Source: an uncultured Bacillota bacterium
Lineage (GTDB): Bacteria > Bacillota > Clostridia > Christensenellales > UBA1242
Length of the DNA stretch: 64,000 nucleotides
Direction: 5' to 3'
Assembly: GCA_900544595.1 (NCBI GenBank)
Contig: UQVQ01000001.1
Coordinates: 159,730-223,729, forward strand
The notes below the pieces were generated by a model. That model made no database searches. It was given only the letters and a program-made list of their open reading frames with translations, and was not told the DNA's origin. The number at the start of each line of letters is the position of its first letter. Within the stretch, counting starts at the first letter, position 1. Below are positions 26,183-34,233 of the stretch, piece after piece. Made by a program: the position numbers and the translations under genes.

Positions 26183-26214
26183 AAAAAAACAACTCCAAAA
26201 AAGTTGTTTTTTTT
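26183..26214. terminator. Intrinsic terminator of the HEPN-CBS gene
   Basis: AAACAACT / AGTTGTTT stem with A run and T run on opposite sides, 7 bp past the stop of the minus-strand gene. Confidence 0.8.
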
Positions 26215-26220
26215 ATAAAA

Positions 26221-26943
26221 CTAATAGTTATCCAAAATGTCGTTAAGAGAAATCACATCGGCAGATGTTACAATTCCAATTGGAGTTTCGTTTAAAGTTC
26301 CTGTTTTTGTTATTAAAACAGCAATAAGCTTTCGATTTTTAGTAAACAAATTTAAAACTTCTTCAATTGTTGCATCTTTTGAAACAACCTCATAATAGTT
26401 AAGATTGTTTGATGCGTTTAAAATTTCTTCAATTTTTGTTTCAGCAATAAATTTATCAATACTATTTCCGCTTGCAATTTGTTTACCAATTTCGTCCAAA
26501 ATTCGTTGACCATTTGCAACTCCAATCAACCCCCCTTTCTCATAAACGGGGATATTACTGAATTTTGAGGTTGCAATAAGTTGGATAACATCTTTAACAA
26601 CAACATCGTTTTGAACGCAAAGAACGTTGTTATCTTGAATTGCCTCAACTGCTTTTGGAGGCGTTGTTATCAACTCGCAAATATGTTCAATTTTTTCAAC
26701 AATTTCTTCGTGAGGTTCAGCAATTATATATTCGTCGTTGCTCTTATGAATTATGGCATTGCGAAGTCTTCCATAGTCAACAAGGTCGTCCTCATATTTT
26801 CTTACAATATAGTTAAGAGGAACTGCCTTTCTAACAACTTCGGAAAAACTCATGCTCCTTTTAAAACCATGTTGAACTCTAATTGCATAGTCAATTTTGT
26901 TATAGGCATTGATAAATCTGCGTGCATTGGTTTGCGACTTCAT
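26221..26943 (-). CDS. HEPN-like domain fused to a CBS-domain pair
   Basis: 240 aa. Residues 1-95 are helical and end with YEDDLVDYGRLRNAIIHK: R61-N62-x3-H66 fits the R-x4-6-H motif of HEPN domains, many of which are RNases. Residues about 104-160 and 184-238 form two CBS motifs (VKDVIQLIATSKFSNIPVY..GLIGVANGQ, and TIEEVLNLFTKNRKLIAVLI..PIGIVTSADV). CBS pairs usually bind adenine nucleotides, which suggests ligand control of the N-terminal domain; that is inference. The start is the second ATG (26943), preceded by AAGGAG. It stands alone between rplS and spoVG. Confidence 0.7.
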   Translation of the reverse strand: MKSQTNARRFINAYNKIDYAIRVQHGFKRSMSFSEVVRKAVPLNYIVRKYEDDLVDYGRLRNAIIHKSNDEYIIAEPHEEIVEKIEHICELITTPPKAVEAIQDNNVLCVQNDVVVKDVIQLIATSKFSNIPVYEKGGLIGVANGQRILDEIGKQIASGNSIDKFIAETKIEEILNASNNLNYYEVVSKDATIEEVLNLFTKNRKLIAVLITKTGTLNETPIGIVTSADVISLNDILDNY

Positions 26944-27001
26944 TTTTCTCCTTAAATCCATCGAGCAGCAGCGCCCTAAATTATTCTATTATTTTTTGTT
27001 A

Positions 27002-27271
27002 TTATTCAGCTTCTTTTTCTGCTTTTTCAAAAGCTTTCAAAACCTCAGCAACAACTTGTTCGCGTGTTTCAGTGTTGATTGGGTGAACAATATCTCTATA
27101 TTCGCCATCTGGAGTTTTTCTGCTTGGCATTGAAATAAAATATCCTTCTTTTCCTTCAATAATTTTAATGTCGTGAACAACAAAGCATTCGTCAATTGTC
27201 ATTGATGCAACTGCTCTAAGTTTGCTCCCATCTTTTTCAACAAGTCTAACTCTAACGTCTGTTATTTTCAA
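27002..27271 (-). CDS. spoVG: Septation / sporulation regulator SpoVG
   Basis: 89 aa, canonical SpoVG: TDVRVRLVEKDGSKLRAVASMTIDECFVVHDIKIIEG and FISMPSRKTPDGEYRDIVHPIN. Site-specific nucleic-acid-binding protein affecting asymmetric division and capsule or virulence genes in Firmicutes. The start codon is TTG, placed by alignment to the family. It is divergent from murC with a 118-bp gap. Confidence 0.97.
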   Translation of the reverse strand: MKITDVRVRLVEKDGSKLRAVASMTIDECFVVHDIKIIEGKEGYFISMPSRKTPDGEYRDIVHPINTETREQVVAEVLKAFEKAEKEAE

Positions 27272-27328
27272 TCTTTTATTCCATCCTTTTTTTGTTTTTT
27301 GGTATAGTTTCTAACTAAAACCAAAATT

Positions 27329-27357
27329 ATTTTATCATTTTCTTTTGAATTTTCCAA
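27329..27357 (-). promoter_or_regulatory. Predicted promoter of spoVG
   Basis: -35 TTGGAA (27352-27357), 17-bp spacer, extended -10 TG-A-TAAAAT (hexamer 27329-27334). Confidence 0.5.
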
Positions 27358-27389
27358 ACAAATTTAAGCCCATTTTCATAAGTTATAAT

Positions 27390-28832
27390 ATGGCAAAAAG
27401 AATCTATTTCATTGGAATTGGCGGAATTAGCATGAGCTCTCTTGCCGCAATTGCAGCAGCAAAAGGAAATAAAATTTGCGGAAGCGACATAATGGAAGGA
27501 GAAAGCCTTAAAACTCTTGATAATTTTAACATTCCGTATTTTATTGGACATAAAGAAGAAAACATTAAATCTTTCAAACCCAATCTAGTTGTTGTTTCAG
27601 GCGCAATTTCCGAAGACAACCCAGAACTTGTTTGGGCAAAACAAAACAAGAAAAAAATCCTAACAAGAGCCGAGTTCCTTGGAAATGTTAGCAAAGAATT
27701 CAAAAATGTTATTGCAATTAGCGGAACCCACGGAAAAACAACAACTTCTGCGCTAATTAGCGAAATTTTTATTGAGGCAAATCTTAAACCAACCGTTCAT
27801 ATTGGCGGAGTTTTGAAAAGAAATGGAAGCAGTTTTTTGATTGGAAACAAAAAATATTTCATAACCGAAGCTTGCGAATATAAAAACAGTTTTTTAACCT
27901 TAAACCCAACTGTTGGCGTTGTTTTAAACATTGAACCCGACCATCTTGATTTTTTCAAAAACTTAACCGCAATTAAACACAGTTTTAACTCTTTTTTAAA
28001 CAATTCAAAAACCAAAATTTTCAAAAATGGCGACTACGACTACATCTTAAAAAATGAAAAAACCTCGGCTATCTATTCTGCCAAAAATATTAAAAAAACA
28101 AGCATTGGCTATAAGTTTGATTTTTATGAAAACGGACTTATGAAGGCATCAATTCAAACAAATTTTTCGGGTCAACATAATGTTAAAAACGCCCTTGTTG
28201 CCTGCGCTGTTGCAACCTACTTTAAAATTAAAATCCCAACAGCTAAAAAAGCAATAAGGCATTTCTCTGGTGTTAAACGCCGCTTTGAAAAAATAACCCG
28301 CCTTGAAAACACAATTGTTATTCACGACTACGCACATCACCCAACAGAAATATCAAAAGTAATTTCCCAAGCAAAAATGTTTGGAAAGGTTTTAACGATC
28401 TTTCAGCCTCACACCTTCTCGCGAACTAAAAAACTTTTTAAGGAATTTTTAACCGCATTTAACGAAACCGATGGGCTTATGTTGTTTAAAACATACCCCG
28501 CAAGAGAGGAAGAGGACAAAAGCGCGTCGGCAAAAGCGCTTTACGAAAAACTGCTTTTGAAAAACCCAAATTTTGGACAAAGGCAACTTAGTTATTTCGA
28601 CCAAAACAAATTTAAGCAAGAATATGTTCAATATAACCAAAATTTTAATGAAACAAAATTTGGTCAAATTAGCCAAAAATATATAAGTTATTTTGAAACC
28701 TTTGAGGAAGCAAAAAATGAAATTATTAAACTTTATAAAAACTATGATTGCATTTTGATTTTAGGCGCGGGCGACATTTATGAACTTGCCTACATTCTTA
28801 AACGTTCGAAAGCAGACCACCAACTTTCCTAA
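27390..28832 (+). CDS. murC: UDP-N-acetylmuramate--L-alanine ligase
   Basis: 480 aa. Adds L-Ala to UDP-MurNAc in peptidoglycan synthesis. Seen: FIGIGGISMSSLA nucleotide-binding turn (residues 7-19), ATP-binding GTHGKTTTSA (112-121), EACEYKNSFL, HDYAHHPTEI and FQPHTFSRT. The ATG at 27390 is required to keep the GxGG motif, yet it has no SD and a TATAAT directly abuts it (27384-27389). The promoter and start are therefore unclear; an in-frame TTG at 27345 also lacks an SD. Confidence 0.95.
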   Translation: MAKRIYFIGIGGISMSSLAAIAAAKGNKICGSDIMEGESLKTLDNFNIPYFIGHKEENIKSFKPNLVVVSGAISEDNPELVWAKQNKKKILTRAEFLGNVSKEFKNVIAISGTHGKTTTSALISEIFIEANLKPTVHIGGVLKRNGSSFLIGNKKYFITEACEYKNSFLTLNPTVGVVLNIEPDHLDFFKNLTAIKHSFNSFLNNSKTKIFKNGDYDYILKNEKTSAIYSAKNIKKTSIGYKFDFYENGLMKASIQTNFSGQHNVKNALVACAVATYFKIKIPTAKKAIRHFSGVKRRFEKITRLENTIVIHDYAHHPTEISKVISQAKMFGKVLTIFQPHTFSRTKKLFKEFLTAFNETDGLMLFKTYPAREEEDKSASAKALYEKLLLKNPNFGQRQLSYFDQNKFKQEYVQYNQNFNETKFGQISQKYISYFETFEEAKNEIIKLYKNYDCILILGAGDIYELAYILKRSKADHQLS

Positions 28833-28863
28833 GCGCCTTAAAATTTAATCGACAAGAAACTTT

Positions 28864-28898
28864 AAAACTCGCGGTTGAATTTCTCCCCCGCGGGTTTT
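28864..28898 (+). terminator. Terminator-like hairpin after murC
   Basis: 11-bp stem AAAACTCGCGG / CCGCGGGTTTT (one T-G) with a 13-nt loop, followed by ATTATTAC rather than a pure T run. Confidence 0.65.
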
Positions 28899-28934
28899 AT
28901 TATTACATAATCTATTTTTAAGTGTTAATTTAGT

Positions 28935-28962
28935 TTGACAAAAAGATTATTTTTGTTAGAAT
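28935..28962 (+). promoter_or_regulatory. Predicted (near-)leaderless promoter
   Basis: Consensus -35 TTGACA (28935-28940), 16-bp spacer, extended -10 TG-T-TAGAAT (28957-28962), 9 nt to the ATG at 28972. No SD. Confidence 0.65.
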
Positions 28963-28971
28963 AGAATTTGC

Positions 28972-30597
28972 ATGAAAAATCAAAACAAGAAATTAGCAGC
29001 GGGAAAATTACCAAACCAAGAGATTCCAACTCCTGATTTCTTCCCAAATGCAAGATCCAAGGGAAAATATGAACAAATAACCCTTGAGCAATCAATTGAA
29101 GAGGCGCAATTGCCTTCAAGCGATCAAAGCAGCAGCGAAAATGCGACGTTGGAAAAAGGAAGCAAAACCGAGGCAGAGCAAAAAAGTGTTCAAGCAGAAC
29201 CATTGCAAGAACAAAAAGAGGTTGCCGAAAATCCAAAAGAACACTCGCGTTTTTTTAGGCACGGTTTAAAAAACAAAGCTCGCTCTTCTGCCCCAATTGA
29301 AACTATGAAAAACAAGGAAGAACAAAATCCTTTCGAAGAAAAAAAAGTGGAGGAAAAACAGGAGCCAAAAATTGTTCTTCCAAGCGAAGAACAACAACTT
29401 GAGGAAGCCGAAGAAGCGGTTAAGGCGCAAAAATCAAAAAAGAAAAAATGGACAAGTCTTATTGGCTTTGTTATCAACATTCTTGTTGTTGCGGGAATTT
29501 TAACATATCAACTTTTAACCGATAATTCCGAGGTTGCTCCTTTTTCAGTTTTAATTGCTAACATACATTGGGAAATTTTCCTTCTTGTTATTGTTTGTTT
29601 TGCTTTAATTATGTTTTGCGAATCGGCAAAATTTTGGGTTTTAATACGAAAAACGTGCAAGGTTAACCGTCCCGTTCTTGCCTATAAAGTTACCGCTCTT
29701 GGACGTTACTACGACAGCATAACCCCTCTTGCAACAGGCGGACAACCCTTCCAAGTTATGTATATGAACAAACGAGGGCTTAAAGGGTCAGATTCTCTTT
29801 CGGTTTGCATGGGGAAATATGTTTTACAACAACTAACATACATCGCCTTTGCGCTTGTTGTTATGATTGTTGGAATAACTCTTCCAAACGAAGGAACGGG
29901 GGCAACTGTTGTTACGGCAACAAGCTGGGTTGGATTTGCTCTTAACGCATTTGTTATTGTGCTTGTTGGTTTTATTTCAATAAGCAAGAAAGTTGGCGAC
30001 AAACTTGTTTCGGGAACTTTAAAATTACTTTGCAAAATGAAAATCTTAAAGAACTACGACAAGCACTATATGAAGGTTCAACGCACTGTTAACGACTATC
30101 AAACAACAATGAAAGTTTATGCAAAAGACCCAAAAACCTTCTTCTCAATTTTTGGAATTGCAACCCTAAATTTGTTCTTGATCTATTCGCTTCCATTCTT
30201 AATTCACGCATCTTTCTATGGCTTCCATTTCGAACTTTTTGGCCAAATTTTCATCTATTGCGTTATGGTTGACCTTGCGTCAAGTTTCTTCCCTCTCCCA
30301 GGCGGAACAGGAGCAAGCGAACTTTCGTTCTCGGTTCTTTTCGCAAATCTCTTTGGAATTGGCGGAAACTTGTTCTGGGCAATGTTAATCTGGCGTTTCT
30401 TCACATACTACATCTACATTATTCAAGGACTTGTTGTTATGGCATATGATTATTTCCGCGGAAACAAGAAATTTGAATGGACAAAGAAAAAATGGGCTCT
30501 TGAAGAAGAAAGCAGAAAGTTTGAAGAAAAAGAACTTCAAGATTTCGAACTTTCTCTTGAAAAGAAAAAACTTAAAAAGGAGAAAAAACAAAAATGA
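28972..30597 (+). CDS. Lysylphosphatidylglycerol-synthase-TM / YbhN-type flippase-like membrane protein
   Basis: 541 aa. Residues 1-155 are Gln/Glu/Lys-rich and probably disordered in the cytoplasm. Residues about 160-500 form an eight-helix membrane domain matching the LPG_synthase_TM (UPF0104) family: ALGRYYDSITPLATGGQPFQ, GKYVLQQL, and SSFFPLPGGTGASELSFSVLF. No MprF-type aminoacyltransferase domain follows. Family members move lipids or polyprenyl-linked molecules; the substrate here is unknown. A charged C-terminal tail ends in Lys-rich sequence. It overlaps yqeY by 4 bp and has no SD (probable leaderless mRNA). Confidence 0.85.
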   Translation: MKNQNKKLAAGKLPNQEIPTPDFFPNARSKGKYEQITLEQSIEEAQLPSSDQSSSENATLEKGSKTEAEQKSVQAEPLQEQKEVAENPKEHSRFFRHGLKNKARSSAPIETMKNKEEQNPFEEKKVEEKQEPKIVLPSEEQQLEEAEEAVKAQKSKKKKWTSLIGFVINILVVAGILTYQLLTDNSEVAPFSVLIANIHWEIFLLVIVCFALIMFCESAKFWVLIRKTCKVNRPVLAYKVTALGRYYDSITPLATGGQPFQVMYMNKRGLKGSDSLSVCMGKYVLQQLTYIAFALVVMIVGITLPNEGTGATVVTATSWVGFALNAFVIVLVGFISISKKVGDKLVSGTLKLLCKMKILKNYDKHYMKVQRTVNDYQTTMKVYAKDPKTFFSIFGIATLNLFLIYSLPFLIHASFYGFHFELFGQIFIYCVMVDLASSFFPLPGGTGASELSFSVLFANLFGIGGNLFWAMLIWRFFTYYIYIIQGLVVMAYDYFRGNKKFEWTKKKWALEEESRKFEEKELQDFELSLEKKKLKKEKKQK

Positions 30598-31016
30598 TTT
30601 TAGACGACATTAAAAAAGCAAACATTGAGGCTTTAAAAAACAAAGACACAAACGCAAGAACAATTTATGGAATTGTTTCAAACAAGGCTATGCTTGAAAC
30701 AATTAAAAAGCGCGAAAAAGGCGAAGTTTTAAACGATGCAGACATGGTTCAAATTCTTCAAAAAACAATTAAAGAATTAACCGAAGAAGCCGAAAACTAT
30801 GAAAAAGTTGGCAATAAAGTTGAGCAAGCAAACATTCTTGCTCAAAAATCAATTTTGGAAAAATATCTTCCAAAAATGATGAGCGAAACCGAAATTCGCG
30901 AAATAATCTCTGCCCTTGCCGACAAATCGATTGGAAATGTTATGAAACTTTTTAAAACCGAATATGCCGGAAAATGCGATATGAAACTTGTTAGCGAAAT
31001 TGCAAGACAATTTTAA
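30594..31016 (+). CDS. YqeY / GatB-C-terminal-domain protein
   Basis: 140 aa, YqeY family: ILDDIKKANIEALKNKD, with the typical LRMLRAAIK-type helix here ARTIYGIVSNKAML, then EQANILAQKSILEKYLPKMMSETEI and GNVMKLFKTEYAGKCDMKLVSEI. Related to the tRNA-binding tail of the GatB amidotransferase subunit; function is unproven. Its ATG lies in the last codons of the flippase gene (4-bp overlap). Confidence 0.88.
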   Translation: MILDDIKKANIEALKNKDTNARTIYGIVSNKAMLETIKKREKGEVLNDADMVQILQKTIKELTEEAENYEKVGNKVEQANILAQKSILEKYLPKMMSETEIREIISALADKSIGNVMKLFKTEYAGKCDMKLVSEIARQF

Positions 31017-31029
31017 TTTAAGGAGAAAA

Positions 31030-31746
31030 ATGAAAGTTTTTTCAATAAGCGACCTTCATCTTAGCATTAACAATCCCAAACCAATGGACATTTTTGGGCC
31101 AGTTTGGGAAAACTATATTGAAACAATTGTTGCGGATTGGAAAGAAAAAGTTACCGAAAAAGACGTTGTTCTAATTTCTGGTGACATAAGTTGGGCAATG
31201 AAACTTGAAGACGCAAAATCCGACATCGATTTTCTCGCCCCTCTTCCTGGAAATAAAATTATGATAAGAGGAAACCACGATTATTGGTGGAAAAGCATTT
31301 CAGGGGTTCGAGGCCTTTTGCCAAACAATTTCTATGCGCTTCAAAACGACCACATAACTCTTGGGAACTTCATTTTTTGCGGAACGCGCGGCTGGCAAGT
31401 TCCAGAAGGAAATTTTAAAACTGAAGAGGACGAAAAAATTTATAAGCGCGAAATAATTAGGCTTGAACTCTCTCTTCAAAGCGCAAAGGACGAACAACTT
31501 AGACTTCAAAGCCAAGGAAAGAACGCAAAAATTATTGCTTTAATCCACTATCCTCCTTTCAACATAAAGCGCGAGCCAAGCGAATTTACAAAACTTTTTG
31601 AAAAATACGGCGTAAGCGCTGTTTCATATGGTCATTTGCATGGAACAAAAAGCCGAACAAATTTCCTGTATGAACTTAACGGCGTTAAATATTATTTAAC
31701 TTCTTGCGACCTTGTTGGGAACAAACTTGTTGAAATTAAAATTTAA
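31030..31746 (+). CDS. Calcineurin-like metallophosphoesterase
   Basis: 238 aa with all five metallophosphoesterase motifs: SDLHLS, SGDISWAM, RGNHDYWW, IHYPPF and YGHLHGT. The YGHLHG variant and the size match the YpbG-like/COG1768 group of Firmicutes. Substrate unknown. The start is the ATG at 31030 with SD AAGGAG; an earlier in-frame codon lies inside yqeY and is not used. Last gene of the 28972-31746 operon. Confidence 0.9.
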   Translation: MKVFSISDLHLSINNPKPMDIFGPVWENYIETIVADWKEKVTEKDVVLISGDISWAMKLEDAKSDIDFLAPLPGNKIMIRGNHDYWWKSISGVRGLLPNNFYALQNDHITLGNFIFCGTRGWQVPEGNFKTEEDEKIYKREIIRLELSLQSAKDEQLRLQSQGKNAKIIALIHYPPFNIKREPSEFTKLFEKYGVSAVSYGHLHGTKSRTNFLYELNGVKYYLTSCDLVGNKLVEIKI

Positions 31747-31772
31747 AAGAGCAAATTGTTTGCTCTTTTTTT
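31745..31772 (+). terminator. Intrinsic terminator
   Basis: AAAAGAGCAAA / TTTGCTCTTTT stem with a 3-nt loop and a run of T. Confidence 0.88.
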
Positions 31773-31817
31773 AACTCAAAAACAAAAAATAACATAGAAT
31801 GAAGCAAGGAGGATAAT

Positions 31818-32102
31818 ATGCAAAGTTTTTGTTCAAATCACTTCGATTGTTTCTATGTTAATCGTCCATTTTGCACTCTTAAACCATTTTGCAGCATAAC
31901 GCCTTGTCCAAGGTTTTCCTGCCCTCCAAGTTGCGTTATTGTTCCGGGCTTTGAAAGACCTTGCTTTAACGATTGCCCTTGCTATGAGCAAACGCCACCT
32001 TTTTGCCCTCAACCTCAATTAAACCCAAACTTAATTTGGTTTTTGGGCGGAATGTGTTATGGGTCTAGGCGAAGGACAAATAGGTTTTTAGAAAACGACT
32101 AA
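31818..32102 (+). CDS. Small Cys/Pro/Phe-rich protein
   Basis: 94 aa, family not recognised. Twelve cysteines spread over residues 5-80 with many Pro and Phe (FCTLKPFCSITPCPRFSCPP, CFNDCPCYEQTPPFC). A short basic tail SRRRTNRF follows. Composition resembles spore-coat or crust-type cross-linked proteins, but that is only compositional. The SD AAGGAGG is strong. The last 38 bp overlap the end of convergent murI, so the two genes share sequence on opposite strands. Confidence 0.75.
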   Translation: MQSFCSNHFDCFYVNRPFCTLKPFCSITPCPRFSCPPSCVIVPGFERPCFNDCPCYEQTPPFCPQPQLNPNLIWFLGGMCYGSRRRTNRFLEND

Positions 32103-32811
32103 GTTTATGATTTCTTTTAGATAAAATAACTTTTAAACTTCCGTTTGTTAAACAGAATTTACATTCTTTCGAAACCCGTTGAACCTGCAAAGCAATTTCT
32201 TTTTCGCAAGAGATTATTTTTGCATCTGGCAGAACTGTTTGAATTTGTTTTTTAACAAAGTTATAGTGCGTGCAGCCAACAACAACACAAGATGGTTTAA
32301 GTCCTTTAAACTTTTTGGAAAGATATGGCAAAACACGGTTAAAATCGTCCGTGTTTTCGTCAATTAAAGAGGCAAGTTCGCTCAAGGCAACTTTTGAAAT
32401 TTCTCTTTTCCTTTTGAAATTTTTTATATATTTTTTAATTAAATCGTTGCTTTCAAGTGTTTGCGGTGTTGCAAGAATTGCAATTTTATTAAACCCTTCA
32501 TCAACAGCTTTTTTAATTGCCGGTTCAACCCCAACAATTGGAAACGAAAACATACTGCGAAGGTTTTTGCAACAAACACTTGTTGCCGTGTTGCAAGCAA
32601 GAACTAAAAGTCCAATTTCCCCGTTTTTGTTAATCGAAAGAATGTTATTTAAAACAACTTGCAAAATTTCCGCTTTTGTTTTTGTTCCATATGGCGAATT
32701 TTTGGTGTCGGCAAAATACAAATAATCATAGTTTGGCAAAAGCATCATAATTTCCTTAAGAATGCTTGCCCCTCCAATTCCGCTGTCGTAAACAACAATT
32801 TTTTTCTGCAT
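32065..32811 (-). CDS. murI: Glutamate racemase
   Basis: 248 aa. Makes D-glutamate for peptidoglycan. Seen: VYDSGIGG (catalytic Asp9/Ser10), FADTKNSPYG, LACNTAT with Cys73, and GCTHYN with Cys180: the two catalytic cysteines of the cofactor-independent racemase. The start at 32811 is set by the family N terminus; the open frame extends further upstream without an SD. A TG-C-ATATAT box ends 6 nt before the ATG, so it may be leaderless. Confidence 0.96.
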   Translation of the reverse strand: MQKKIVVYDSGIGGASILKEIMMLLPNYDYLYFADTKNSPYGTKTKAEILQVVLNNILSINKNGEIGLLVLACNTATSVCCKNLRSMFSFPIVGVEPAIKKAVDEGFNKIAILATPQTLESNDLIKKYIKNFKRKREISKVALSELASLIDENTDDFNRVLPYLSKKFKGLKPSCVVVGCTHYNFVKKQIQTVLPDAKIISCEKEIALQVQRVSKECKFCLTNGSLKVILSKRNHKLSRFLKTYLSFA

Positions 32812-32907
32812 AAAAATATATATGCAAAAAAATTTAAATTCGCCCGTAAATTTTCCAAACCAAAATTTTCGGTAACTTTTCCCTGTTAAATGCAATTTTA
32901 AAACAAG

Positions 32908-33705
32908 TTATTTAATCAGCGCGTTAATTTCGCTTGGCGAAAAGTTTGGGAAAAGGGTTTCATTGATTGCCCCAGAAATTATTCTTGAAATAAGTTCAAC
33001 ATTTTTTTTAACGTCTGTTGGCGAAAGCATAAGCATTGGAAAAGAATTAAATTCTTCTTTAATTTTTTTGTTTGAAATGTTTTTTGCAAACGACGAGGCA
33101 TAGATTAAAGTTGGAACGCCAATCGACAAAACTTTTCTTGCCCCAAGAGCCTCTTTTGAAATTATTTTTGAAGCGTGCTTGTTCCCGCTTCCAGCGGCAA
33201 TTCCTTTTTCGCTAAACTGAAAACACGAGCAAAGCCTTGAAACGGAAACTGTTGCAAACGCGTCGATAAGAACAACTAAATCTGGCGAAACAATTTTTGA
33301 AATTTGACAAATTGTTTCATATGTTTCAATCCCCGTGTTTGATTGGACATTTGGCGCAAAAGCGCAAACAGAAGGCGAAAGATTAAGTCCGCGAGAAACT
33401 ATCAATCTTTCAAGTGTTTTTGGGCCAAGAGAATCATTTTCAATGTTTATGTTTCCAAGCCCAACAATCAAAATGTTCTTTGCTTTATCAATTTTAAAGG
33501 TGTTTTTAAGTTCATTTTTTAAAACATTTTTTACATATTTTTCAATTTTTGCGCCAAAAAAATTAAGTGTTGGAACATTAACAATTGCTTCCCTTATTTT
33601 GCCTTTTAAATTCCTTGAAACGCTAATTCCATATTCAAAATTTGTTTCCAAGGATTTTTTTGAGTTTGGAAGTTCGTCAAACAAGTTTGTAAGCCGTCTT
33701 TTCAT
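32908..33705 (-). CDS. gpr: Germination protease GPR (spore SASP protease)
   Basis: 265 aa, peptidase family A25. Cleaves small acid-soluble DNA-binding proteins on germination. Seen: GLGNINIENDSLGPKTLERL, CAFAPNVQSNTGIETYE, LVVLIDAFATVSVSRLC, GIAAGSGNKHASKIISKEALGA and VLSIGVPTLIYA, matching the B. subtilis Gpr core. It is shorter than the 368-aa Bacillus enzyme, and the N terminus gives no obvious propeptide site. No proper SD; ATG is preceded by AGGGAT. Confidence 0.92.
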   Translation of the reverse strand: MKRRLTNLFDELPNSKKSLETNFEYGISVSRNLKGKIREAIVNVPTLNFFGAKIEKYVKNVLKNELKNTFKIDKAKNILIVGLGNINIENDSLGPKTLERLIVSRGLNLSPSVCAFAPNVQSNTGIETYETICQISKIVSPDLVVLIDAFATVSVSRLCSCFQFSEKGIAAGSGNKHASKIISKEALGARKVLSIGVPTLIYASSFAKNISNKKIKEEFNSFPMLMLSPTDVKKNVELISRIISGAINETLFPNFSPSEINALIK

Positions 33706-33810
33706 ATCCCTAGTTTTTGAAAAATTTTGGAAAATATGAAAATTTTGCTTGCAAATCTTGGCAAGATGTGTTAAACTCTCGAAAGTAAGAAAACAAAAAG
33801 GAGAAAGACC

Positions 33811-34086
33811 GTGCCAAACATTAAATCAGCAATTAAAAGAGTTGGAGTTAATGAAAAGAAAAACTTGGAAAACAGAATGATTAAATCCAAGATTTCAACC
33901 TATGTTAAAAAGTATAAAATGGCAGTTAAAGACAACAACCTTGAGGAAGCTCAAAAACTTTTAAGCGAAGTGTTCTCACTTTTAGACACAGCAGCAAAAG
34001 ACAATGTTATTCATAAAAACTGCGCAAACTCAAAGAAAGCAACTCTTGCAAAACTTTTAGATAACGCAAAAAAAATTAACGGCTAA
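33811..34086 (+). CDS. rpsT: 30S ribosomal protein S20
   Basis: 91 aa, starts GTG after the SD AAAGGAGA. PNIKSAIKRVGVNEKKNLENRMIKSKISTYVKKYK and KNCANSKKATLAKLLDNAKK are canonical S20. The stop codon lies in the loop of the terminator hairpin. Divergent from gpr, the usual neighbour in Bacillota. Confidence 0.97.
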   Translation: MPNIKSAIKRVGVNEKKNLENRMIKSKISTYVKKYKMAVKDNNLEEAQKLLSEVFSLLDTAAKDNVIHKNCANSKKATLAKLLDNAKKING

Positions 34087-34100
34087 TGCCGTTTTTTTTA
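34075..34100 (+). terminator. Intrinsic terminator of rpsT
   Basis: AACGGC / GCCGTT stem whose TAAT loop contains the rpsT stop codon, then eight T. Confidence 0.9.
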
Positions 34101-34233
34101 TGCCTTTTTATAACCGCGTTCTAACTAACCCGCTAAAACTAAATTATTTAAAAAATATGCTTTCAAAAATATGTCGCTCATGACTTATAAGCTAGTGTTT
34201 GCTATTATAGACATAAGAAAAAAGGAGATAAAA

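Noticed and set aside
31793..31800. CATAGAAT as a mother-cell (sigma-E/K) -10 box for the Cys-rich gene
   Set aside because: Transcription would start inside the SD AAGGAGG, and the -35 is unconvincing. Left out as a promoter.
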